From positions 1 through 39,012 of the forward strand of contig JBJMGI010000047.1 in assembly GCA_045807945.1 (NCBI GenBank): a DNA stretch of 39,012 nt, written 5' to 3'. The stretch comes from CAVQGF01 sp045807945 (GTDB taxonomy: Bacteria; Acidobacteriota; Terriglobia; Terriglobales; Acidobacteriaceae). Both the position numbers and the translations under genes were made by a program. This document shows positions 8,923 through 17,178 of this stretch, piece after piece. The notes below the pieces were generated by a model, which made no database searches, was not told the origin of the DNA, and saw only the letters and a program-made list of their open reading frames with translations. Numbering within the stretch: position 1 is the stretch's first letter; every line of letters begins with the position of its first letter.

Positions 8923-9327
8923 ATGGAACTAGGCTTCAATATCGCCTGGCTGGTAGTAGCGCTGGTGCTCAGCCTCGGTTGGCTGCGTGGCACACCAGAC
9001 AAGAGCGCCCAACGCTCTCTGTTCGCCCTGATGTTGTTGCTAATGCTGCTCTTCCCGGTGATCTCGATCACCGACGATATACACCATGACTACTTCAATG
9101 TCACCGGTGAAGAGGTCCGATATAAAGAAGACCTGCAGCAGCGGCTGGACTTTGCGCGACAGCACTGGGACGCGGCGTCGTTGCCTGTCACTGTCCCCCC
9201 GAGGCTAAGTGGCGTTCCTCTCGCCACCCTGACTTTCGAACGCGTCGAATGGGAACATCATTCACCGCTCACTCACTCCGGGTTCCCGCCCACAGTATTC
9301 GATCTTCCTCCTCCCCAACTCTCTTAA
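8923..9327 (+). CDS. small membrane protein of unknown function
   Basis: A 134-residue protein with two hydrophobic segments, about residues 5-22 and 33-50. A soluble tail begins at SITDDIHHDYFN and ends in a Pro-rich stretch. Short proteins of this build, with a hydrophobic stretch ending in a PVIS-x-x-DD motif, are common in Acidobacteria and are not characterised. It lies 65 bases after moxR on the same strand and may be cotranscribed with it. The ribosome site before the ATG is weak. Function is not recognised. Confidence 0.6.
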   Translation: MELGFNIAWLVVALVLSLGWLRGTPDKSAQRSLFALMLLLMLLFPVISITDDIHHDYFNVTGEEVRYKEDLQQRLDFARQHWDAASLPVTVPPRLSGVPLATLTFERVEWEHHSPLTHSGFPPTVFDLPPPQLS

Positions 9328-9404
9328 GCGGATTCGTTGGGCGAACCTTCGCCTCAAACCCTTCCAATCAACCGTTTGCCCCTGGGGCAGTTGGAGATTT
9401 CACT

Positions 9405-9659
9405 ATGGAAACACTAGAAAGAACGCATGCGATCACCGAGGCTTTGAAGAGCACCGACATGTTGCGCTCATGGCGCGAGATCGCAGATTACTTGAATCGC
9501 GGAACCCGGACCGTACAACGCTGGAGCATCCACGCCGGACTTCCGGTGCACCGCTTCGGACCGCCCCGCGCGCCGGTCTTCGCTTTCCGCTCGGAGATCG
9601 AAGCCTGGTTGCATTCGAAGCCCACGCGCTTCGGTTCGGACCGCGCAGCACACGCATAG
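9405..9659 (+). CDS. small helix-turn-helix DNA-binding protein
   Basis: An 84-residue protein with a winged HTH of the excisionase/MerR-like type. SWREIADYLNRGTRTVQRW forms the helix-turn-helix (about residues 25-43). It is followed by LPVHRF and FAFRSEIEAWL, the wing and closing helix typical of acidobacterial HTH proteins. It probably binds DNA as a small regulator with no effector domain. The frame is open further upstream, but GGAG eight bases before the ATG at 9405 decides the start. A strong terminator follows the stop by 17 bases. The target is unknown. Confidence 0.75.
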   Translation: METLERTHAITEALKSTDMLRSWREIADYLNRGTRTVQRWSIHAGLPVHRFGPPRAPVFAFRSEIEAWLHSKPTRFGSDRAAHA

Positions 9660-9676
9660 CTTCTCGTTGTAACAAC

Positions 9677-9712
9677 CAAGGGCGGCCGCACTGGCCGCCC
9701 TTGTTCTTTCCT
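9677..9712 (+). terminator. rho-independent terminator after the HTH gene
   Basis: CAAGGGCGGCC (9677-9687) and GGCCGCCCTTG (9693-9703) are exact reverse complements around a five-base loop, followed by TTCTTTCC. The stem is 11 bp and GC-rich, 17 bases after the HTH gene stop. Confidence 0.85.
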
Positions 9713-9783
9713 CCCTTACTCGCGACCATTTACACTAGAAGGTTCCTCCTGAGCCGCGGTTCGCTCCTGTAGATCACACAAAC

Positions 9784-10869
9784 ATGAAGACTGGAATCAT
9801 TGGCCTGCCGCAGGTAGGCAAGACATCGCTGTTCAAGATCCTGACCAAATCGAAGCTCGAGGCGGGCGGATACTCGAATCCCAAAGAAGCTCACATCGGC
9901 ATCGCTAAGGTGCCGGATGCGCGCCTCGAGAAGCTCGCTGCACTCTATAACCCGAAGAAGCTGATGCATACGTCGGTGGAATACGCCGACGTCGCCGCGA
10001 TCGGGCAGGAAGCTCTGAAAGAGACAGCTTTCGCCGCCAATCTCCGCACCGTAGACGCGCTCGCGCACGTGCTGCGCGCCTTCGACGATCCTTCTATACC
10101 CCACGTCGGCGAGATCGATCCGCTTCGCGACATCAAGAATGTCGAATTCGATTTGATGGTCAACGACCTCGGCCAGATCGAGAAGCGCCTCGAGCGTCTG
10201 GAAAAAGATTTGAAGAAGCAGAGGACGGCGGAGCTCGAGAAAGAAAACGATCTGCTCAAGCGCGCCAAGGCGCACCTTGAGACAGAAAAGCCGCTGCGCG
10301 AAATGGAGATGAATGCCGAGGACAAGAAGCGCGTGAAGGGCTTCATGTTCCTAAGCGAGAAGCCGATTCTTTACGTCTTGAATATCAACGAGAGCACCAC
10401 GCTGGGAAAAGATCTGGAAGAGGCCGTCGCCAAATACAAGCTGACGGAAGTTGCCAATCGCGCGAACGCGGGAGCGACGGCGATCTGCGGCAAGGTGGAA
10501 GCAGAGCTCGCCGAAATGAGTGACGAAGAAGCCGCGGAGTTCCTCGGCAGCTATGGGCTGACCGAGAGCGGATTGTCTCGCCTCATCCGCAAGAGCTATG
10601 AATTGCTAGGGCTGATGTCATTCTTCACCGTCGGCGAAGACGAGTGCCGCGCTTGGACGGTGCCGCAAGGCTCACGTGCAGTGGACGCAGCCGGGGCTAT
10701 CCACACGGATCTTTCCAAGCACTTTATCCGCGCGGAAACCATCCACTGGGACACGCTGCTCGAAGCCGGCTCAGAAGCGAACGCGCGCGCGAAAGGCACG
10801 CTGCGTCTTGAAGGCAAAGATTACATCGTGAAAGACGGCGACGTGATGCACATCCGGCATAGTGGCTAG
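9784..10869 (+). CDS. ychF: YchF/OLA1-family ATPase
   Basis: A 361-residue cytoplasmic P-loop protein of the Obg-related YchF family. Members prefer ATP to GTP and act in translation and stress or redox responses. The G1 loop GLPQVGKTS is at residues 7-15. A long Glu/Lys-rich coiled-coil insertion is around 130-190, NINES stands at the base-recognition position, and the C-terminal TGS-like domain ends in LRLEGKDYIVKDGDVMHIR. Length and ends match the family. The start follows the terminator region, with no clear Shine-Dalgarno. Its stop TAG overlaps the minus-strand ZIP gene stop by four bases (CTAG). Confidence 0.95.
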   Translation: MKTGIIGLPQVGKTSLFKILTKSKLEAGGYSNPKEAHIGIAKVPDARLEKLAALYNPKKLMHTSVEYADVAAIGQEALKETAFAANLRTVDALAHVLRAFDDPSIPHVGEIDPLRDIKNVEFDLMVNDLGQIEKRLERLEKDLKKQRTAELEKENDLLKRAKAHLETEKPLREMEMNAEDKKRVKGFMFLSEKPILYVLNINESTTLGKDLEEAVAKYKLTEVANRANAGATAICGKVEAELAEMSDEEAAEFLGSYGLTESGLSRLIRKSYELLGLMSFFTVGEDECRAWTVPQGSRAVDAAGAIHTDLSKHFIRAETIHWDTLLEAGSEANARAKGTLRLEGKDYIVKDGDVMHIRHSG

Positions 10870-11606
10870 GCAGAGTGGAACAGCAGGTCTAAGCCGAACA
10901 AGAGAGCCACACCAAGGAACACAACCAGCGCCATCCTGATCCCCGGCTCTTTGTTAACTTCGGGAATCAGATCGGATGCGGCCACGTAAATCGTCACTCC
11001 AGCCGCGAGTGGAAGCCCTGCGCTGACCGAATTTCGAAACAGCGCCATCGTCAGAACGCCTGCCAGGGTTGAAGCTCCTAGGAGCGCTGAGGCGCCCCAG
11101 GCCACGCGCTTCGTTTTTCCGCTCGCCAACATCACCGACGAAACCGTGGAACCTTCCGGGATCTTGTGCAGGAAGACGGCGATGAAGACGACCCATCCCA
11201 GCCAGTTCGAGACTAAAAACGCCGAAGCGATGGCGATGCCGTCGAAGAATGTGTGGATGATCAGGCCGAGCAGCACCGACCAACTGCGGTGCGAGTGGGC
11301 GAATTCTTCGGCGTGGGTCTCTTCGCCGAAGTGAAAGTGCGGGGCGAGCGTGTGCTCGAAAAAGTGGACCAGTAAATAGCCCACAAGAATAAGGAAAGGC
11401 GCGCGTTCCGGATGCGCACTGGGAATCTTCAAACTTTGGGGAACCATCTCGACGATGGCCGTCGCGAGCATGAAGCCGGAGCCTAGGGCGATGAAATATT
11501 TAAGGTAGCGCCGTTCCCAGTTGCGCTGCACGATGACAGCGCCGCCAAAAGCGTTGGCGGCGGCCGCCGTCAAGCCAAGGAGCAGGCTGATAAGAATGGG
11601 ATTCAC
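10866..11606 (-). CDS. ZIP-family metal transporter
   Basis: A 246-residue inner-membrane protein with about eight hydrophobic helices and a His-rich loop (HFHFGEETHAEEFAHSHRS) between the third and fourth helices. The metal-path motifs are His118-x-x-x-Asp122 (HTFFDG) and HKIPEG (147-152). These are the ZIP signatures for uptake of zinc or other divalent metals. I chose GTG at 11606 because the first helix begins at once. Upstream the open frame runs through a palindrome that is unlikely to be coding. The start is only moderately certain, as no ribosome site is evident. It lies downstream of the VWFA gene on the same strand. Its stop overlaps that of ychF. Confidence 0.85.
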   Translation of the reverse strand: MNPILISLLLGLTAAAANAFGGAVIVQRNWERRYLKYFIALGSGFMLATAIVEMVPQSLKIPSAHPERAPFLILVGYLLVHFFEHTLAPHFHFGEETHAEEFAHSHRSWSVLLGLIIHTFFDGIAIASAFLVSNWLGWVVFIAVFLHKIPEGSTVSSVMLASGKTKRVAWGASALLGASTLAGVLTMALFRNSVSAGLPLAAGVTIYVAASDLIPEVNKEPGIRMALVVFLGVALLFGLDLLFHSA

Positions 11607-11626
11607 GCGAAACGAGAATACACCAG

Positions 11627-11650
11627 GGCACGGGCGAGGAAGCCCGTGCC
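11627..11650. repeat. short palindromic intergenic element
   Basis: GGCACGGGC (11627-11635) and GCCCGTGCC (11642-11650) are exact reverse complements around GAGGAA. It lies in the 56-base gap between the VWFA and ZIP genes. Without a T-run on either side it is not a typical terminator. Elements of this style are, from memory, dispersed in acidobacterial genomes, and the one at 19189-19256 is of a related style. Confidence 0.5.
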
Positions 11651-11662
11651 ACACAAGACGCG

Positions 11663-12868
11663 CTATTCCACTTCGTGTTTCGCGGTGTAGCCTTCGCGAG
11701 CGATGATGTCGTACTTCAGTTCTTTGCCCTTTTCGTCTTTCAGCGTTAGCTTGCCGCCGTCGGGTGCCTGTAGCTCGATCTTCACCTTGCGGAAGGTACC
11801 GTCTTGTTTGGAGTTCGTGGGGCTATATGTGAGGACATACTCATTGCGGATGTCGGCTGCGATGTCGCCGAACACTTCCTTGAAGTTCGCCGCGAACAGT
11901 GGGAAGTAAGCCTTGCCGCCTGTCCATTTGGCAAACGTGCGGAGCTGGTTATCGCCCTGCAGATAATTCATGCGCGCGATCGATCCCATAGCGCCGTACG
12001 AATCAGCCATCTCGCGGACGAACTGCCCCGTGCCGACACAATAGATGGTGATGTCGCGCGTAGATTTCACTTTGTTGTAGATCTGATCGAGCCGCAGACG
12101 GCTGAAGCTATCGAGTCCGCTCGAGACTAGGATCACGTATTTGTGGCCATCCACACGTTCCAGGCGGTCGAGCGTGTCGTACAGCGAGTCGAAGAGGTTG
12201 TATTCGTGGAAGCCGGGCACGCGTAACGTCCCGAGCGCGTCATAAATCTGGTCCTTGTCTTGAGTGAAGTCCACCAGAATGTGCGGACGCATATCGTAGG
12301 CGGTCACCGCGATCCAGTCGTTCTTCTTCAGCGTGCTCGCAAAGGTGTAGGAGGCGCGCAACGCGTCGACCATGAAGTTGTAGTTGGTGGAGCCGAACTC
12401 CACCAGCAGGACGGCGGTAATCGGAACATCATCCTGCACTTTGAAGTCTTTTACCTGCTGCGGAACGCCGTCTTCGAGGACGCGGAAATTCTGCGCGTGC
12501 AGGTTGGGGACGAACATGCCGTCCTTCGTCTTGACTTGTACGTCTAAGCTGACGAGGGCAACGTCTTTGCGGAGAGAATAATTTCCGATCTCCGGAGGAT
12601 TCTTGACCTTGGGCTCTTTCGGCGGCGGCGGCTCGCTCTTCTTCTTAGGAACAGCGATAGGGCCAACGTCACCGGTGGGCCCCCCGGCTTCCGCCGGAGG
12701 CGCTTCGCTCGGTTTTTGCGTGGAAGGCGTCTGCTGGTTCGGCTGTTGTTGCGGTGCAGGATCCTGCGCAAGCAGCAGAACTGCTGAAAAAATCATCAAA
12801 AGGATTACGGTGAAAACCCGCATGAATAGGGGCGAAAAACGTTCGTGAGTTAAGGTTTTTTGGGACAT
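11663..12868 (-). CDS. secreted VWFA-related protein (acidobacterial type)
   Basis: An exported protein of about 401 residues in the VWFA-related family described mainly from Acidobacteria. The signal-peptide core is MRVFTVILLMIFSAVLLLAQ. It is followed by a Pro/Gln-rich linker with clusters such as QQQPNQQ and EPPPPKEP. Then comes a von Willebrand A-like domain (VSLDVQVKTKDG, VLEDGVPQ, VILVSSGLDSFSR, IYCVGTGQ, GGKAYFPL, YVLTYSP). At the first strand, where the metal-binding DxSxS is expected, the sequence reads VEFGSTN, so canonical metal coordination is doubtful. ATG 12868 is used here. ATG 12823, directly at the signal peptide, is an equal alternative, as neither has a strong ribosome site. 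The gene is divergent from the S55 gene. Role is unknown, possibly protein binding at the cell surface. Confidence 0.85.
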   Translation of the reverse strand: MSQKTLTHERFSPLFMRVFTVILLMIFSAVLLLAQDPAPQQQPNQQTPSTQKPSEAPPAEAGGPTGDVGPIAVPKKKSEPPPPKEPKVKNPPEIGNYSLRKDVALVSLDVQVKTKDGMFVPNLHAQNFRVLEDGVPQQVKDFKVQDDVPITAVLLVEFGSTNYNFMVDALRASYTFASTLKKNDWIAVTAYDMRPHILVDFTQDKDQIYDALGTLRVPGFHEYNLFDSLYDTLDRLERVDGHKYVILVSSGLDSFSRLRLDQIYNKVKSTRDITIYCVGTGQFVREMADSYGAMGSIARMNYLQGDNQLRTFAKWTGGKAYFPLFAANFKEVFGDIAADIRNEYVLTYSPTNSKQDGTFRKVKIELQAPDGGKLTLKDEKGKELKYDIIAREGYTAKHEVE

Positions 12869-12974
12869 AACCGGTCTCAATCAGCTGAGCTGCCTATGCT
12901 ACTATAGATGCACTTTCCCCGTTTTTTGTTCGACTTCCGTCACACCGAAAGGTGCGCCGGAGACTCGAGAATCT

Positions 12975-14771
12975 ATGCGAAGTCTGTTGTCGCTCAGCCT
13001 GGTTGGTCTGCTCCTTCTTGGTAGTTCGTTCGCCGCTGATACCACAAAAACCACCGATGGACCCAAAATCTTGCCCGTGGACCAGATCCACGCCGGCATG
13101 AAGGGCGTGGCTTACACCGTCTTCGAAGGTACGAAACCGGAGCCGATGGACCTGGAAGTTCTCGGTGTCCTGAAAAATGCCAACGGCCCGAAGAGCGATC
13201 TGATCCTGGTTCGTTTGCTGGGCAAAAAGCCCGAGTACACCGGCGTGGTCGCCGGCATGAGCGGCAGCCCTGTATATATAGACGGAAAACTCGTGGGCGC
13301 GCTCTCCTATCGTATAGGACAATTTTCCAAGGAACCCATCGCCGGCGTGACGCCTATCGCGCAGATGCTCGAGATCAACGAGCTGGATAAGACGATGCCC
13401 GCCGAGGCGTACAACGGAAACGGTGCGGCCAAGAATCAGGCCAGCAAGACTTCCGTAGGCGCCGAACCCGAGCAGCCGCTCAACAGCTATGCAAATCTTC
13501 TGACTCCGATCGAAGCGCCGCTGGTCTTCAGCGGATTTTCCGAAGACGCGCTGCGCCGCTTCTCGCCCCAGTTCGCATCAGCCGGCGTGATGCCGGTGCT
13601 TGGCGCTGGGTCAGCGAGCGACGAGAAACAACCTGAGCCGATCGAGCCTGGCTCATCCGTCAGCGCGATCCTGGTTCGCGGAGATATGGATATCGCTGCG
13701 ACCTGCACTGTCACCTACTACGACGCTGACCGCCTGCTTGCCTGCGGACATCCGCTGATGCAGTTCGGCCAGGTGCAAATGCCGATGACGAAGTCGCGCG
13801 TGGTTGCGACGCTGCCTTCGCCGATGAACGCCTTCAAGATCATCAACACCACAGAGCCCATCGGCAGCTTTGTGCAGGACCGCAAGACGGGGATCCTTGG
13901 CCGCTTCAATCAGACTCCGCGGATGGTGCCCGTAACGCTCACCATCCGCAGCGGCGCCAAGCAAAAAGAATTTCATTACGAAGTACTTAACAACTCGAAG
14001 CTCACGCCGGTCGCGATGATGGCCACTTTCTACAACGCGCTGCAAGGCGTGAACGAATACGGGGAAGAGACCACGTACCGCCTGAACGGGCACATCGCAG
14101 TCGCTGGCTTCCCTGATGTGAGCCTGCAGAATATGTTTGCACCGCTCGATGCGGGATCGCCAACAGCGTACGCCGTCGCGCTCTCGCTGGGCGACAGATT
14201 CAGCCGCGTCTTCGAGAATCCGACTTCGATCCCGGACATCAAGTCTGTGGACCTCGACGTGGAATTGGTGAACGATCGCCGCTGGCTGCGGCTTGAGACC
14301 GCGCGCACCGATGTGACCGAAGCGCGTCCCGGCGACGACATCACCATTGAGACCGTGCTGCGTCCGTATCGCGGCGAGCGCATCGTACGGCAGATTCCGA
14401 TCAAGATCCCGACTTCAACGCCGAAAGGCAACCTGCGCATCCTGGTAAGCGATGGCGATACGCTCGACCGCATGCGTCGTACCTCATCGAACGTCTTCGG
14501 GCGCAAGATGGACCTTGGCACCACTATCGCGCTGCTGAATAAAGAGCACGCAAACCATCGGCTCTATGTCTCGATGCTGGAAGCGAACCCGCAGGCGATG
14601 GTGGAAGATAAGGTGATGCCGACTCTTCCGCTCTCGGTGATGAACGTGATGGACGGGATGCGCGGTACGCAGGACATGATAGTGACCGGCGAATCGGCGG
14701 TGAACGAGTCTTCAACTCCGTTCGATTACGTCGTGACCGGCTCGCAGGTGATCACGGTGAACGTGAAGTAA
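12975..14771 (+). CDS. secreted S55 (SpoIVB-type) peptidase-like protein
   Basis: A 598-residue exported protein with a signal peptide at residues 1-20 (LLGSSFA). The conserved N-terminus (ILPVDQIHAGMKGVAYTVFEG) leads to GVVAGMSGSPVY. There Ser96 corresponds to the catalytic Ser of SpoIVB and of trypsin's GDSGGP, by my alignment from memory. The second conserved block, TYYDADRLLACGHPLM, carries His259, followed by EPIGSFVQDRKTGILGRF, which resembles SpoIVB's His-containing half. The Ser block precedes the His block, the reverse of SpoIVB. The remaining 250 residues are beta-rich and unassigned. It is probably a periplasmic serine peptidase or a non-catalytic relative. The ATG has CGAGA five bases upstream. 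The propeller-protein gene follows after 100 bases. Confidence 0.8.
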   Translation: MRSLLSLSLVGLLLLGSSFAADTTKTTDGPKILPVDQIHAGMKGVAYTVFEGTKPEPMDLEVLGVLKNANGPKSDLILVRLLGKKPEYTGVVAGMSGSPVYIDGKLVGALSYRIGQFSKEPIAGVTPIAQMLEINELDKTMPAEAYNGNGAAKNQASKTSVGAEPEQPLNSYANLLTPIEAPLVFSGFSEDALRRFSPQFASAGVMPVLGAGSASDEKQPEPIEPGSSVSAILVRGDMDIAATCTVTYYDADRLLACGHPLMQFGQVQMPMTKSRVVATLPSPMNAFKIINTTEPIGSFVQDRKTGILGRFNQTPRMVPVTLTIRSGAKQKEFHYEVLNNSKLTPVAMMATFYNALQGVNEYGEETTYRLNGHIAVAGFPDVSLQNMFAPLDAGSPTAYAVALSLGDRFSRVFENPTSIPDIKSVDLDVELVNDRRWLRLETARTDVTEARPGDDITIETVLRPYRGERIVRQIPIKIPTSTPKGNLRILVSDGDTLDRMRRTSSNVFGRKMDLGTTIALLNKEHANHRLYVSMLEANPQAMVEDKVMPTLPLSVMNVMDGMRGTQDMIVTGESAVNESSTPFDYVVTGSQVITVNVK

Positions 14772-14782
14772 TTTGTGATTTT

Positions 14783-14853
14783 GAGTTTTGAATCGGTGTT
14801 TCTCTTGTCAGCCAGCTAGTCTCTAGGCCTAGTCGGCCTTTTATTCAAAACTC
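14783..14853. repeat. nested inverted repeat in the gap between the S55 and propeller genes
   Basis: GAGTTTTGAAT (14783-14793) and ATTCAAAACTC (14843-14853) are exact 11-base reverse complements, 49 bases apart. Inside them AGGCC/GGCCT (14825-14829, 14835-14839) forms a second hairpin followed by TTTT. RNA from either strand could fold into a long stem with a side hairpin. The segment is AT-rich compared with its surroundings. Confidence 0.6.
14825..14845 (+). terminator. weak rho-independent terminator after the S55 gene
   Basis: A five-base-pair AGGCC/GGCCT stem with a five-base loop is followed by TTTTATT, 53 bases after the S55 stop. The stem is short, so termination may be partial and the propeller gene downstream may be reached by read-through. 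Confidence 0.4.
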
Positions 14854-14871
14854 TGAATTCGAAATTCTTCT

Positions 14872-17178
14872 ATGAAAATTATCGCAACTATCGTTCTTTT
14901 ATCTGCGGCTCTGTTCGCCCAAGGCACCAAGACCTGGGAGCAATCTTCCTTCGACGACTTTGAGAAGGGCACGAGCAGGGGTGTGGCCATCCGCAGCAAT
15001 GGCGCGCTCGAACTCGCGCCCGCATTCCAGCAGCTGATCACTACTCCTTCCACCTTCATATGGGGTATCGCGGCGGACGATGCGGGGAACGTGTATGCCG
15101 CCACCGGATCGCCGGCGCGTGTCTACAAGATCGCGCCGAATGGTTCGGCGAGCATTATCCTTGAGCCGAAAGAATTGCAGGTGCAGGCGATCGCGGTCGC
15201 AAAAGACGGCACTATTTACGCCGCCACATCCCCCGACGGCAAAATTTATCGCATCGACCACGCGCAAGCGGCGCCTGCGAAAAAATCAGAAGCGAAGAAC
15301 GCTAAAAGTGCAGACGAGGCCAAGCCCGCGGACATCGTTGCCGACCCGAGCTACACATCGTCCATCTATTTCGATCCGAAGACGAAATACATCTGGGACC
15401 TCGCGCTCGACGTGCATGGAAACCTTTACGCCGCGACTGGCGACCAGGGGCAGATCTTCAAAGTAACAAAAGCGGGCGAGGGGAGTGTCTTCTTCAAGAG
15501 CGACGAAGCTCACATCCGCGTGCTCGCGCTCGATCCGCAAGGAAACCTGATCGCGGGCTCGGATGGCAGCGGACTCGTGTATCGCATATCGCCGGTCGGC
15601 GAGGCGTTCGTCCTATACAGCGCGAACAAAAAAGAGATCACGGCGATCACGCTCGATGAGGCTGGCAACATCTATGCAGCCGCGAGCGGCGAGAAACGCA
15701 CCAGCGCGCCGGCTCCGGGGACGATCGTGCAGGTAACGCCTGCGGCTCCCGTGAATCCGATGCCGAATCCTGCTGGCGGTCCGGCTCCGTTCCTCGGGGC
15801 GGCCAATCCTTCGAGCGCGGGGAATTCTGAGGTTTACCAGATCGCTCCGGACGGTTCTCCGCGGCGGTTGTGGGCTTCGCGTGATGATCTTGTTTACGCG
15901 CTCGCCTTCGACCAGAAACATCAGCTTCTCGCCGGGACCGGCAACAAGGGAAAGATCTATTCGATCAACACCGATGCCAGCGGCGACTTTACTGACCTGC
16001 TGAAGAGCAGCGCCAACCAGATCACCGGATTCGCCAAGGCGCCGAACGGAAACCTGTACGCATCCTCGAGCAATCTGGGAAAGATCTTCGTGATCAGCTC
16101 TGGTGCGGAGCGAGAAGGCACCTACGACAGCGACGTCTTCGATGCGCGGAATTTTTCTCGCTGGGGCAAGGCCGAGATTCGCGGCGACGGCGCGTATGAC
16201 CTCTACGCGCGCAGTGGCAACGTCGATAATCCCGATCGCAACTGGAGCGTTTGGAAAAAGATCGAGCTCGCGGGCAGCGACCCGGGGAATCTCGAGACGC
16301 CACCAGCGCGTTTCGTACAGTGGCGCGCGGTGCTGCATCCGGCGAACGGACGTGCGACTTCGCAGATACAGAGCGTGGTCCTGAATTATCGTCCCAAGAA
16401 TGTTGCACCCGTAGTAGATGAAGTTGTGGTGCAACCCGGCGCACGGTTTACACCTGGCCCAAAGCCCGTGGTGAACGTTATCGCGAATGATACGAACGCT
16501 GGCCCGCGATTCGATGCGCCGCCAGCTCCCATTAAGGATCCGACTTCTGTCGGCGTGCGCTGGTCGGCACACGACGACAACGACGACGACCTCGTCTATT
16601 CGCTCTTCTATCGCGGAGACAACGAGAGCACGTGGAAGCCGCTTGGCGGAAAAGACAAGATCACCGACCGCGCGTATTCGTTCGACAACGGTTTGCTGCC
16701 TGATGGCGGATACGTGATCAAAGTGATCGCGAGCGATGCCCCGGCGCACTCGCCGGAAGAGTCACTCACGGCTGAGCGCGAAAGCGCGCGGTTCGAGGTG
16801 GATAACACGCCTCCGGCGATCGCCGACTTGAACGCTGTGCTCGAAGCGGAGCCCGTCGGCGACGATAGCAGCAAGCAAAAGCCGGTTCGCCGCAAAGATG
16901 GCACAGCCAACGCGCTTGCTGCCGGCCCGGAGATCCACGTGACGCTGCGGGCAGCGGATTCCTATTCGCCGCTGAAGCGCGCCGAGTATTCGCTTGACGC
17001 GGGCGAGTGGCAATTCATCGAGCCGGTTGGATTGCTCTCCGACAGCAAAGCGGAGAATTACGACTTCGTTATCCCGCTTCCAGCGAATGCTCCGAATGCC
17101 GAGCACGTGGTAATCGTGCGGGTCTACGACCGCTTCGAGAATATGGGCTCGGCGAAAGTGATCGTTCGCGCGAAATAA
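14872..17178 (+). CDS. secreted seven-bladed beta-propeller protein with C-terminal Ig/FN3-like domains
   Basis: A 768-residue exported protein with a signal peptide at residues 1-17 (ALFAQ). Residues 60-410 hold seven repeats of the type hydrophobic-Asp-x-x-Gly-Asn-hydrophobic-Tyr-Ala-x-Ser/Thr-Gly, closed by a Lys/Arg-x-Tyr/Phe-x-Ile strand, as in GNVYAATG, GTIYAATS and GNLYAATG. This is an NHL/SMP-30-like propeller, and seven repeats make one full ring. Blades 2 and 5 carry low-complexity insertions. Residues 430-505 form a beta-domain (FSRWGKAEI to VQWRAVL). Residues 515-640 look FN3-like (VRWSAHDDNDDDLVYSLFYRG) and a last beta-domain ends the protein. No catalytic residue is recognised, so binding or scaffolding is most likely. 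No clear ribosome site precedes the ATG. The stop directly abuts the stop of the minus-strand gene. Confidence 0.8.
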   Translation: MKIIATIVLLSAALFAQGTKTWEQSSFDDFEKGTSRGVAIRSNGALELAPAFQQLITTPSTFIWGIAADDAGNVYAATGSPARVYKIAPNGSASIILEPKELQVQAIAVAKDGTIYAATSPDGKIYRIDHAQAAPAKKSEAKNAKSADEAKPADIVADPSYTSSIYFDPKTKYIWDLALDVHGNLYAATGDQGQIFKVTKAGEGSVFFKSDEAHIRVLALDPQGNLIAGSDGSGLVYRISPVGEAFVLYSANKKEITAITLDEAGNIYAAASGEKRTSAPAPGTIVQVTPAAPVNPMPNPAGGPAPFLGAANPSSAGNSEVYQIAPDGSPRRLWASRDDLVYALAFDQKHQLLAGTGNKGKIYSINTDASGDFTDLLKSSANQITGFAKAPNGNLYASSSNLGKIFVISSGAEREGTYDSDVFDARNFSRWGKAEIRGDGAYDLYARSGNVDNPDRNWSVWKKIELAGSDPGNLETPPARFVQWRAVLHPANGRATSQIQSVVLNYRPKNVAPVVDEVVVQPGARFTPGPKPVVNVIANDTNAGPRFDAPPAPIKDPTSVGVRWSAHDDNDDDLVYSLFYRGDNESTWKPLGGKDKITDRAYSFDNGLLPDGGYVIKVIASDAPAHSPEESLTAERESARFEVDNTPPAIADLNAVLEAEPVGDDSSKQKPVRRKDGTANALAAGPEIHVTLRAADSYSPLKRAEYSLDAGEWQFIEPVGLLSDSKAENYDFVIPLPANAPNAEHVVIVRVYDRFENMGSAKVIVRAK

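Noticed and set aside
15613..16749. 378-residue minus-strand open frame opposite the propeller gene
   Set aside because: Arg/Val/Ile-rich composition typical of antisense frames in GC-rich DNA, with no recognisable domain. The plus-strand frame shows clear propeller repeats.
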